Source: CAYSIX01 sp964431205
Lineage (GTDB): Bacteria; Planctomycetota; Phycisphaerae; Phycisphaerales; Phycisphaeraceae
Assembly: GCA_964431205.1 (NCBI GenBank)
Contig: CAYSIX010000042.1
Location: 1-22,415, forward strand
Direction: 5' to 3'
DNA: 22,415 bases
Below are positions 14,689 through 21,739 of this stretch, in pieces; the first letter of the stretch is position 1, and each line of letters starts with the position of its first letter. The notes under the pieces were generated by a model. It did no database searches, had not been told where the DNA came from, and worked only from the letters and a program-made list of their open reading frames with translations. Made by a program: the position numbers and the translations under genes.

Positions 14689-16445
14689 GGGCCGGGTGGC
14701 TCGCCCGCCGCGGTGGCTTGACGGCGTCTCTCGCGTGGACGGCCGGGGCGCTGGCGTGGGCCTGCGGCGCCGGCGCCGCCGAGTTTGTGGCGCACGACGC
14801 CGCCGACGTCTTCGACGCCAGCAAGCAGGCCAAGCCCGGCGACGTGATCGTCATGGCCGACGGCGACTGGACCGACCAGCACGTCCGCTTCAACGGCTTC
14901 GGCAGCGGGCAGAAGCCCATCACCCTGCGGGCCCAGACAGCCGGCAGGGTCATCCTCAACGGCAGCTCCCGCCTCGAGCTCGGCGGGCGGCACCTGGTCG
15001 TGGACGGCCTGCGCTTCGAGGGCGGGCGGCTGGGCCAGGGCCAGCACGTCGTCCGCTTCCGTTCGGTCGCCGGCGACGCCCACCACAGCCGACTGACCAA
15101 CACCGCCATCGTCGACTACAACCCGCCCGATCGCTCCACCCGCTACTTCTGGGTCAGCCTCCACGGCACCCATAACCGCGTCGACCACTCCTACTTTAAA
15201 AACCACAATCACTCCGGCGTCACCGTCGTCGCCTGGCTCGACGGCGACCCCAACCACCACCGCATCGACCACAACCACTTCGCCGACCGGCCCGACGGCG
15301 GCGAGAACGGCTGGGAAACCATCCGCATCGGCACCAGCACCCGCTCGCTCACCAGCTCCGCCACCACCGTCGAGCACAACCTCTTTGAACGCGCCGGCGG
15401 CGAGATCGAGATCATCTCCAACAAGTCCGGCGACAACGTCTACCGACACAACACCTTCCTCGCCTCGCCCGGCACCCTCACCCTCCGCCACGGCAACGAC
15501 GCCACCGTCGAGGGCAACTTCTTCCTCGGCCAGGGCGTCCGCGGCACCGGCGGCGTCCGCGTCATCGGCGAACGACACCGCGTCATCAACAACTACTTCG
15601 CCGACCTCGACGACCGCGCCGACGGCGCCGTCTCCATCTCCGCCGGCGTCCCCGATCCCCAGCTGAACCAGTACTTCCAGGTCAAGGACGCCGTCATCGC
15701 CCACAACACCGTCGTCAACGTCGACGGGGCCGCCATCCGCTTCGACCACGGCCTGGGCAGCAGCGGCCGGACCCTCCTGCCCGAGAACGTCACGGTCGCC
15801 AACAACCTCATCGACAGCACCAATCACCCGCTGTTCACCGGGCAGGAGGGCGAGGGCTGGACGTGGCAGGGCAACCTCGTCCACGGCGTGCCGGGCATCC
15901 CGCTGCGCAACGGGCTGACCATCGCCGATCTGGATCTCGTGCTTGGCGAGGACGGGCTCCGGCGGCCCGGGCCCGACAGCCCCGCGATCGACGCCGCCGT
16001 CGGCCAACCGCCGTTCATCGTCATGGACATGGACGGCCAGCCGCGCACCGCGCCGTTCGACGTCGGCGCCGACGAACGGTCCGACGCGCCGATTCTTTAT
16101 TTCCCGCTGACGCCCGACGACGTCGGCCCCGCGTGGCTGCACCGCGGCGACGGGCCGATCACCGGCGACTTCGACGGCGACGGCGACGTGGACGGGTTCG
16201 ACCTGGCGGTGTGGCAGACCGGCTTCGGGACCGCCGCCGGCGCGAACCGCGCCGACGGCGACGCGGACGGGGACGGCGACGTGGATGCGTTCGACCTGGG
16301 CCTGTGGCAACTGCACTTCGGCCGGATCACGCTGGCGAGCCCGGTCACCGAGGTCAGCCACGTGGTCCCTGAGCCGAGCACCGCCGCCTCGTCGCTGATC
16401 GCCGCGCTGATGCTCAGCCGCGCCCGCCTGCGTCCGTCGCCCTGA
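14685..16445 (+). CDS. Polysaccharide lyase family 6 (alginate lyase / chondroitinase B type) with dockerin-like doublet and PEP-CTERM
   Basis: The 586-residue product starts at GTG 14685, overlapping the LacI stop as GTGA, and opens with a signal peptide ending near CGAGAA. The right-handed beta-helix domain has the PL6 signatures: ENGWETIRIGTS (207-218), GEIEIISNKS (239-248) and TLTLRHGN (264-271). Glu240, Glu242, Lys247 and Arg268 match the calcium ligands and catalytic Lys/Arg of PL6; the Lys-to-Arg distance of 21 equals that of chondroitinase B. Asn208 fits the third calcium ligand. A paired dockerin-like segment (about 494-546) and VPEPSTAASS with a hydrophobic tail follow, so the enzyme is probably exported and surface-attached through exosortase. 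The substrate is most likely alginate. The upstream reading frame is open to 13578 but out of frame with LacI coding, so the longer start is rejected. Confidence 0.92.
   Translation: MRAGWLARRGGLTASLAWTAGALAWACGAGAAEFVAHDAADVFDASKQAKPGDVIVMADGDWTDQHVRFNGFGSGQKPITLRAQTAGRVILNGSSRLELGGRHLVVDGLRFEGGRLGQGQHVVRFRSVAGDAHHSRLTNTAIVDYNPPDRSTRYFWVSLHGTHNRVDHSYFKNHNHSGVTVVAWLDGDPNHHRIDHNHFADRPDGGENGWETIRIGTSTRSLTSSATTVEHNLFERAGGEIEIISNKSGDNVYRHNTFLASPGTLTLRHGNDATVEGNFFLGQGVRGTGGVRVIGERHRVINNYFADLDDRADGAVSISAGVPDPQLNQYFQVKDAVIAHNTVVNVDGAAIRFDHGLGSSGRTLLPENVTVANNLIDSTNHPLFTGQEGEGWTWQGNLVHGVPGIPLRNGLTIADLDLVLGEDGLRRPGPDSPAIDAAVGQPPFIVMDMDGQPRTAPFDVGADERSDAPILYFPLTPDDVGPAWLHRGDGPITGDFDGDGDVDGFDLAVWQTGFGTAAGANRADGDADGDGDVDAFDLGLWQLHFGRITLASPVTEVSHVVPEPSTAASSLIAALMLSRARLRPSP
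16164..16322 (+). repeat. Dockerin-like doublet coding cassette (copy 2)
   Basis: Encodes DGDGDVDGFDLAVWQTGFG and DGDGDVDAFDLGLWQLHFG between the PL6 catalytic domain and its PEP-CTERM tail. The second unit is almost the same at DNA level as the second unit of the copy at 20625-20783. Confidence 0.8.
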
Positions 16446-16460
16446 ACCGGCCACACCGCC

Positions 16461-16487
16461 CGCGGGCCCCGAGCCGACCCGCCCGCG
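16461..16487 (+). terminator. Hairpin between PL6 and Gfo/Idh genes
   Basis: CGCGGGC (16461-16467) and GCCCGCG (16481-16487) are perfect inverted arms around a 13-base loop, starting 16 bases after the PL6 stop. There is no T-tract. It may end or attenuate the LacI-PL6 message. Confidence 0.35.
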
Positions 16488-16518
16488 TGTGCGCCATGAA
16501 CTCGCTACGATGCCGATC

Positions 16519-17592
16519 ATGAACGACTCAACCAACGGCAAGCCGATCGACGTGGCCATCGCGGGCCTGGGCCGCAGCGGGTGGAAGATCCACGCCGACG
16601 CGCTGTCGCAACTGCCCGAGCAATACCGCGTGGTGGCGGTGCTGGACCCGGTGGAGTCGCGTTGTGCCGAGGCGCGTGAGCGGTTCGGGTGCAGGGTGGC
16701 GCAATCGTACGAGGCGCTGATCGCCGACGACGCGGTGGAGCTGGTCGTGGTCGCGTCGCCGAATCTCAAGCACGTCGAGCACACGATCGCGGCGGTGGAG
16801 GCGGGGCGTCACGTGGTGTGCGAGAAGCCTCTGGCGATGAGCGCCGAGGAGGCGGACCGCTCGATCGAGGCGGCTGAGCGGTGCGGCCGGGTGCTGGCGC
16901 CGTTCCAGAACCGCCGATACGAGCCGCACTTTCTGAAGGTCAAGGAGGTGATCGAGTCGGGCCGGCTCGGTCGCATTCTCCAGGTGCGGCTGGCGTGGCA
17001 CGGGTTCAGCCGCAGGTGGGACTGGCAGACGCTGCGCGAGTTCGGCGGGGGTTCGCTGAACAACAACGGGCCGCACCTGGTCGATCAGGCGCTGCAACTG
17101 TTCGGCGAGGAGGAGGAGCCGCAGGTGTTCTGCGACCTGCAGCGGGGGCTCAGCTCGGGCGACGCGGAGGACCACGTCAAGATCGTGCTGCGCGGCGAGC
17201 GGTCGCCGACGATCGACGTCGAGCTGACCAGCGTGTGCGCGTACGGCGATCAGAGCGGGTGGCTGGTCATGGGCACGGCGGGGGGGCTCAAGGGCCACGC
17301 CCGGGCGCTGGAGTGGAAGTGGGTGGACTGGTCGGCGATGCCGGAGCGTCCGGTCGAGCGGGAGCCGACCTCGGATCGCACATACAACCGCGAGGAGCTG
17401 ACCTGGCAGACCGAGCGGTGGGAAGCGCCGGCCGGCGAGCCGAGCGAGGCGATCCGGTTCTACCGGGACCTGTACCAGACGATCCGCGAGGGTTCGCCGC
17501 TTTACATCACGCCGCGGTCGGTGCGTCGGCAACTGGCGGTGCTCGAGAGATGCCGAGAGGCCGCCGGCGAGGTCGTGGGCGTGGGGGTCTGA
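16519..17592 (+). CDS. Gfo/Idh/MocA-family NAD(P)-dependent oxidoreductase
   Basis: The 357-residue protein from ATG at 16519 has a Rossmann fold (AIAGLGRSGWK, GxGxxG at Gly16-Gly21), the CEKPLA motif (Glu102-Lys103-Pro104) and the catalytic-region motif NNNGPHLVDQ (181-190; His186, Asp189). This family oxidises or reduces hydroxyls on sugars, inositols and sugar derivatives, or acts as a hydrolytic glycosidase using bound NAD. In-frame starts also exist at 16510 (ATG) and 16489 (GTG); none has a clear ribosome site. TACGAT at 16506-16511 lies seven bases before 16519, which resembles the leaderless layout of the LacI genes, but no good -35 is present. It follows PL6 on the same strand and may modify an alginate-derived sugar; the substrate is unknown. 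Confidence 0.88.
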   Translation: MNDSTNGKPIDVAIAGLGRSGWKIHADALSQLPEQYRVVAVLDPVESRCAEARERFGCRVAQSYEALIADDAVELVVVASPNLKHVEHTIAAVEAGRHVVCEKPLAMSAEEADRSIEAAERCGRVLAPFQNRRYEPHFLKVKEVIESGRLGRILQVRLAWHGFSRRWDWQTLREFGGGSLNNNGPHLVDQALQLFGEEEEPQVFCDLQRGLSSGDAEDHVKIVLRGERSPTIDVELTSVCAYGDQSGWLVMGTAGGLKGHARALEWKWVDWSAMPERPVEREPTSDRTYNREELTWQTERWEAPAGEPSEAIRFYRDLYQTIREGSPLYITPRSVRRQLAVLERCREAAGEVVGVGV

Positions 17593-17644
17593 ACCCTCCG
17601 CCGCGGGCTGGGGACGGCGGCGCGGCGCGCTTGCGCAGCCTGCC

Positions 17645-17693
17645 ATACCGGTTGCAATCTGGTATTGACAGTTTTCGGCGCCGCGGCTAGTCT
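17645..17693 (+). promoter_or_regulatory. Promoter with adjoining palindromic operator, next to the assembly gap
   Basis: TTGACA (17665-17670), 17 bases, then TAGTCT (17688-17693). ATACC (17645-17649) and GGTAT (17661-17665) form an inverted repeat centred on the palindrome TTGCAA (17652-17657); seven of ten base pairs of the 21-base element are symmetric. The palindrome touches the -35, much like the array at the first LacI gene. Its target gene lies beyond or within the Ns. Confidence 0.55.
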
Positions 17694-17698
17694 CGCGA

Positions 17699-17708
17699 NN
17701 NNNNNNNN
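17699..17708. other. Run of ten Ns (scaffold gap)
   Basis: Ten consecutive undetermined bases. A run of exactly ten is a common placeholder for a scaffold join of unknown length, so the true distance between the flanks is unknown. Confidence 0.95.
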
Positions 17709-17876
17709 GGTTATCGCATGCGAGGTTGCGGAGGACTTCCAGGGCGAATCAAAACGCGATCGATGGATGACGGCTCTGGCGTGAAGACGACGTCACGCGC
17801 GGCGGCCGCTCCTGTTGTCAGATCGACCGCGGCAACCGCCTGGGGGCGGTGGATGCGGCGGTCTCGCGGCGTCGGC

Positions 17877-17902
17877 CCGTGAACGAAGCCCGTGAACGAA
17901 GC
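17877..17902. repeat. 13-bp perfect tandem duplication
   Basis: CCGTGAACGAAGC occurs at 17877-17889 and again immediately at 17890-17902, in the non-coding stretch upstream of the beta-strand-repeat gene. It may be a slippage product or an assembly artefact near the gap. Confidence 0.7.
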
Positions 17903-17999
17903 CGGCGCGAGCCGCGTCGCCGCGCCCGACACGCCCGACCGATTCGCCCACCGCCTCCGGGTTGAGAATCCGCGTAGAGAACGGGAGCGAAGCGAGCAG

Positions 18000-20891
18000 A
18001 TGAAAGGTCACAACGGTTTCGGGATCGTGGAGCGTGCGACGGCGGCGGGGGGTCGGACACTGGCGGTGGGCCTGCTGGCGGGGGTGACGTCGATGGCGGC
18101 CCTGCCCGCGGCGGCCACGGAGATCGTCGATCGAGCCGCCTGGTTCGGCAGCGCCGCCGTCCGCAGCGAGTGGCTGGACGACTTCAACTGGGTCATCAAC
18201 GATGACGGCGAGATCCGTCGCGGCATCCTGCCCCGCAACGTCGCCACCTTCACGCCCAGCAACGTCAACACCACCACCGTCGTGATGAACGGCAGCTTCG
18301 AGATCGGCACGATCCGGTTCATTCAGGACTCGGTGCAGTACACGTTCGAGAAGCCCTCCGGCACCACCACGATCGACGGCAGCGGCATCTCCAACCCCGG
18401 GCCGATGAAGCCGCTGTTCACCCTCGCTCCGGTCTCGGGCACGCTCGTGGACCCGGAGCTGATTTTCGCCAGCGGTTCGGCCGGCAACGCCACCTTCACT
18501 GTCTTTCAAGACGCGGCGCTTCAGTTCAAAGGCGGCTCGTCGATCGGTAGCGCCTTGATCAACGTCTTCGGCACCGGCACCGCCACCTCGCCCCGAGGCC
18601 TGTGGATGCGGGACAACGCCTCGGCCGGCAGCGGCGGAATCAACATCGCCGTGGGCGGCAACGCCCTGTTCGGCGACAGCACCTCGGCCGGCAACGCCTC
18701 GATCTCCAACAACGGCGACCTGGTCTTCACCGACAACGCCACCGCCGCCGACGCCACCATCACCACCGGCGCCGGCGCCACCACCCGCTTTCTCGGCAAC
18801 AGCTCCGGCGGTCAGGCACGCCTGATCCTGCAGACCAATCCGGTTCCCGGCGGCGCGCCCGCCTTCGTTAACTTCTCCGAGCTCAGCTCTGACGGCACCA
18901 CCGTCGGATCGGTCGAAGGCGACGGCACCGTCATCCTCGGCGGCAAGCAACTGACCATCGGCACCAACAACCGCGACACCTCCTTCGCCGGCTCATTCAG
19001 CGACGAGTTCCCCTTCCGAAACGGCTCGATCGTCAAGACCGGCACCGGCACCCTCACGCTCACCGGGCTCAACACCTTCCGCGGCGGCACCACCATCCAG
19101 CAGGGCACCCTCCAGCTTGGCGACGCGTCCCACACCGCCTCGCTTCGCGGACCCATCGTCGTCGAGGCCGGCACCTTCTCCGTCGTCAACGCCACGTTCG
19201 GCCCCCAGCTCGCCGAAGACGTCATCACCACCCGCGACGGCGCCACCACCCGCTTCTCCGGACAGGCCGACCCCGGCCACGCCCGCGTGATCACCGACGC
19301 CGGCGGCACCTTCAACATCGCCGACGTGGACGCCACGGACGTCTCCGCCGGCTCCATCGAGGGCGGCGGCGAATACCTCATCGGCTCCAAACGCTTCGCC
19401 GTCGGCAAGAACAACCGCAGCACCACGGTCAGCGGCAACATCGTCGGCATACCGGGCAGCACGCTGGTCAAGCAGGGCGCCGGCACCCTCACGCTCACCG
19501 ACGGGAACCTTGTCGATCGCGTCGTCGTGGAGCAGGGCGTCCTCGAGGTGATCGATGGGGGGTTCCTCGGTGGTGTCTCGTCATTCGGGACGAGCCTGAA
19601 CCTCGCCGGCGGAACCTACCGGTTCGACCGCGTCAGGTTTGCCCGACAGCTGGAAGGCACCGCCGGCACGCTCGAACTGCTCGACGGCGCGGAGCTCGAC
19701 CTCGAGCAGAACGTCGACACGACCATGGCCGCTTCCATCACCGGCGCCGGCGAGCTGGTCAAGGACGGTTCCGGCGAGCTCGTGCTCGACGCGGTCAACT
19801 CCTACACCGGCGGGACGACCCTCTTTGGCGGTGCGCTGCGGCCGGCGCGGAACGGCGCGCTGCCCCCCGACGGCCCGCTGACCGTCAATGGCGGCACGCT
19901 GCTCATCCGGGCCACCGACCAGACCGTCTCCGCCCTCTCGGGCACCGGCGGCACCATCAACCTTGGCAACCTCGTCTTCGAAAACTTCACCCTCCGCGAC
20001 GTCGGCGGCACCCTCACCATCAACCAGTCCACCGACACCACCTTCCAGGGCCGGATCATCGACTTCACCCCCGTCTTCGACGGCCCCGGCGGCAGCTTCG
20101 TCAAGCAGGGCCCCGGCTCGCTCACCCTCACCGCCGACCACACCTACGGCGGTGACACCACCGTCGCCGGCGGCGCCCTGGTCGTCACCGGCTCGCTCGA
20201 CCCCGACAGCGACGTGACCGTCCAGAGCGGCGCCACGCTCGGCGGGACCGGCTCGGTCGGCGACGTCACCGTCATCGGCGGCACCGTCGCGCCCGGCTCC
20301 GACGCCGACCCCACCTCGGGTTTCACCGTCCGCAGCCTCAACCTCGCCCCCGACGCCACCGTCGCCATGCGGCTCGCCGGGCCCGACGCCGGTCAGTTCG
20401 ACGCCCTCGACGTCGAGCAGCAGGCCGCGCTCGCCGGCACCCTCACCGTCTCGCTGCTCGACGGCTTTTCCCCCACCGCCGGTCAGGCCTTCGACCTGAT
20501 CGACGCCCAGACGTTCACCGGCGCCTTCGACGCGATCGACCTGCCCGCGCTGGCGCCCGGGCTGGCCTGGGACGATCAGCAGCTCGACACCGACGGCATC
20601 CTGGCCGTGGTCATCGACCTGCCCGGGGACTTCGACCTCGACGGTGACGTGGACGGCTTCGACCTGGGCATCTGGCAGACCGGCTTCGGGACGACGGGCG
20701 GCGCGGCGATCACCGACGGGGACGCCGACAGCGACGGCGACGTCGACGCGTTCGACCTGGGCCTGTGGCAGTTGAACTTCGGCCTCGTCGCCGGGCCCCC
20801 GGCGGCCGTGCCCTCGCCCGCCACCGCGCCGCTGCTGCTGACGCTCGCCGCCGCGCTCGTTCGCCGGCGAACAACGGGTAGAATCAGGTAG
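18000..20891 (+). CDS. Surface protein with autotransporter-associated beta-strand repeats, dockerin-like doublet and PSP-type C-terminal signal
   Basis: From ATG at 18000 the product has 963 residues. A basic start and hydrophobic segment (about 16-38) form a signal peptide ending near PAAAT. The body is Gly/Thr/Asn-rich with at least four autotransporter-associated beta-strand repeats (TIGR02601 type): KTGTGTLTLTGLNTFRGGTT, KQGAGTLTLTDGN, KDGSGELVLDAVNSYTGGTT and KQGPGSLTLTADHTYGGDTT. These suggest a long beta-helix. There is no C-terminal beta-barrel; instead a dockerin-like doublet and VPSPATAPLLLTLAAAL followed by RRR, a variant of the PEP-CTERM signal with Ser for Glu. A longer frame to GTG 17892 is Arg/Glu low-complexity and crosses the tandem duplication, so I reject it. 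The ribosome site is weak (GGGAG 13 bases upstream). Likely a surface adhesin or scaffold; function unknown. Confidence 0.83.
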   Translation: MKGHNGFGIVERATAAGGRTLAVGLLAGVTSMAALPAAATEIVDRAAWFGSAAVRSEWLDDFNWVINDDGEIRRGILPRNVATFTPSNVNTTTVVMNGSFEIGTIRFIQDSVQYTFEKPSGTTTIDGSGISNPGPMKPLFTLAPVSGTLVDPELIFASGSAGNATFTVFQDAALQFKGGSSIGSALINVFGTGTATSPRGLWMRDNASAGSGGINIAVGGNALFGDSTSAGNASISNNGDLVFTDNATAADATITTGAGATTRFLGNSSGGQARLILQTNPVPGGAPAFVNFSELSSDGTTVGSVEGDGTVILGGKQLTIGTNNRDTSFAGSFSDEFPFRNGSIVKTGTGTLTLTGLNTFRGGTTIQQGTLQLGDASHTASLRGPIVVEAGTFSVVNATFGPQLAEDVITTRDGATTRFSGQADPGHARVITDAGGTFNIADVDATDVSAGSIEGGGEYLIGSKRFAVGKNNRSTTVSGNIVGIPGSTLVKQGAGTLTLTDGNLVDRVVVEQGVLEVIDGGFLGGVSSFGTSLNLAGGTYRFDRVRFARQLEGTAGTLELLDGAELDLEQNVDTTMAASITGAGELVKDGSGELVLDAVNSYTGGTTLFGGALRPARNGALPPDGPLTVNGGTLLIRATDQTVSALSGTGGTINLGNLVFENFTLRDVGGTLTINQSTDTTFQGRIIDFTPVFDGPGGSFVKQGPGSLTLTADHTYGGDTTVAGGALVVTGSLDPDSDVTVQSGATLGGTGSVGDVTVIGGTVAPGSDADPTSGFTVRSLNLAPDATVAMRLAGPDAGQFDALDVEQQAALAGTLTVSLLDGFSPTAGQAFDLIDAQTFTGAFDAIDLPALAPGLAWDDQQLDTDGILAVVIDLPGDFDLDGDVDGFDLGIWQTGFGTTGGAAITDGDADSDGDVDAFDLGLWQLNFGLVAGPPAAVPSPATAPLLLTLAAALVRRRTTGRIR
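20625..20783 (+). repeat. Dockerin-like doublet coding cassette (copy 3)
   Basis: Encodes DLDGDVDGFDLGIWQTGFG and DSDGDVDAFDLGLWQLNFG just before the C-terminal sorting signal of the beta-strand-repeat protein. Confidence 0.8.
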
Positions 20892-20934
20892 GCGGCCGCC
20901 GGCGATCGGCGAGATACCCGCCACGGAGGTGCCC

Positions 20935-21732
20935 GTGACGCCACAGCCGACCGATCCCGTTCGCGACGCGATGCCACCGGGCCCGCGCGTCCGGTGGCTG
21001 TTGTTCGCGTCCGCGTGCCTGCTGCTTGCCCGGCCCGCGTCGGCCGACGTGCTCCGCTTCCTCGTCGCCGAGCTGCCGGACCGGCAAGTGCACGGCGATT
21101 CGTACGTCCTCACCCTCTCCGACCCCGACGACCTGGCCAGGGCGCGTTCGCTGATCGAGGACCCGCTCCAGGGCGGGCACATCGTCGTCGCCTCCATCGC
21201 CCCCGGTTTCGACGGCATCAACCGCGATCACCGCGCTCCCGGCGCCCCGCCCTGGTCCTGGCACGTCAGCGGCTTCAAGGGCTTTGCCGACTTGACCATC
21301 GAGATCCTGGACGGCTGGCCCACGTTCGTCGAGCAGAACCTGGAGGACTGGATCGACAATACCGACGCCATGATCGGGTTCTGGGGTTACACCGTCGTCG
21401 AGGAGCTGGGCCCGATCCCCGGCGACGCCGACCGCGACGGCGACGTCGACGCGTTCGACCTGGGCATCTGGCAGACGCAGTTTTCTTTTCCTGCCGGAAA
21501 CCTGTCGGCCGACTTCGACCACGACGGTGACGTCGACGGCTTCGACCTGGGCATCTGGCAGGTGAACTTCGGCGTCGCCGCACCGGGCGCGACGCCCGTG
21601 CTGATGCCGCCCGCTCGTGCTGTTCCGTCGCCCGGCCTCGCGGCGATCCTCACGCTGGGGCTCGCGTCGCTCGCCAGGCGCGGTCGGCGCGCACCACGCC
21701 GGCTTGCCACGCGCCCGACGCCCATGCCATAA
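20935..21732 (+). CDS. Secreted protein of unknown function with dockerin-like doublet and PSP-type C-terminal signal
   Basis: The 265-residue product begins with a signal peptide (WLLFASACLLLARPASA, about residues 21-37) and a domain of about 125 residues that I do not recognise. That domain is rich in Asp and Trp (for example APPWSWHVSGFKGFADL and WIDNTDAMIGFWGYTV). Two dockerin-like units follow (DRDGDVDAFDLGIWQTQFS and DHDGDVDGFDLGIWQVNFG), then VPSPGLAAILTLGLASLARR, a PEP-CTERM-like tail with Ser in place of Glu. The first unit ends FS rather than FG. GGAGG at 20925-20929 is five bases from GTG 20935 and overlaps an alternative GTG at 20929, so I choose 20935. The gene starts 43 bases after the beta-strand-repeat gene, and the two probably form one operon of surface proteins. 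Confidence 0.75.
   Translation: MTPQPTDPVRDAMPPGPRVRWLLFASACLLLARPASADVLRFLVAELPDRQVHGDSYVLTLSDPDDLARARSLIEDPLQGGHIVVASIAPGFDGINRDHRAPGAPPWSWHVSGFKGFADLTIEILDGWPTFVEQNLEDWIDNTDAMIGFWGYTVVEELGPIPGDADRDGDVDAFDLGIWQTQFSFPAGNLSADFDHDGDVDGFDLGIWQVNFGVAAPGATPVLMPPARAVPSPGLAAILTLGLASLARRGRRAPRRLATRPTPMP
21421..21573 (+). repeat. Dockerin-like doublet coding cassette (copy 4)
   Basis: Two adjacent units (DGDVDAFDLGIWQ and DGDVDGFDLGIWQ) close to the C-terminus of the 265-residue secreted protein. The DNA is nearly the same as matching units in copies 2 and 3. Confidence 0.8.
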
Positions 21733-21733
21733 T
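21704..21733 (+). promoter_or_regulatory. Candidate promoter inside the 3' end of the preceding gene
   Basis: TTGCCA (21704-21709), 18 bases, CATAAT (21728-21733), then six bases to GTG 21740. Each hexamer matches five of six consensus positions. Together with the lack of a Shine-Dalgarno this again suggests a leaderless start. Confidence 0.45.
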
Positions 21734-21739
21734 CCCTGC

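Larger units (their letters stand above)
17593..17999. other. 407-base region without a supported gene, containing an assembly gap
   Basis: After the oxidoreductase stop there is a weak stem (CCGCCG 17598-17603 with CGGCGG 17615-17620), then a promoter-like block and palindrome, then ten Ns (17699-17708). Right of the gap I see a small hairpin (ACCGCC 17835-17840 with GGCGGT 17845-17850) and a 13-base tandem duplication at 17877-17902. Short frames here (for example 17719-17880) have no recognisable product. Sequence may be missing at the Ns. Confidence 0.7.

Noticed and set aside
14592..16784. Minus-strand open frame of 730 codons
   Set aside because: Antisense to the PL6 lyase; Val/Gly/Ala/Asp-biased translation without any domain.
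17892..17999. 36-residue N-terminal extension of the beta-strand-repeat protein
   Set aside because: Arg/Glu/Ser low complexity, overlaps a tandem duplication, and would place the signal peptide internally.
19581..21221. Minus-strand open frame of 546 codons
   Set aside because: Antisense to the beta-strand-repeat gene; mirrors its repeats and has no independent signal.
3779..21732. Possible CRISPR or other short-spaced repeat array from the repeated GACGGCGACGT blocks
   Set aside because: The repeats are in-frame coding units of dockerin-like domains, not regularly spaced direct repeats with unique spacers.
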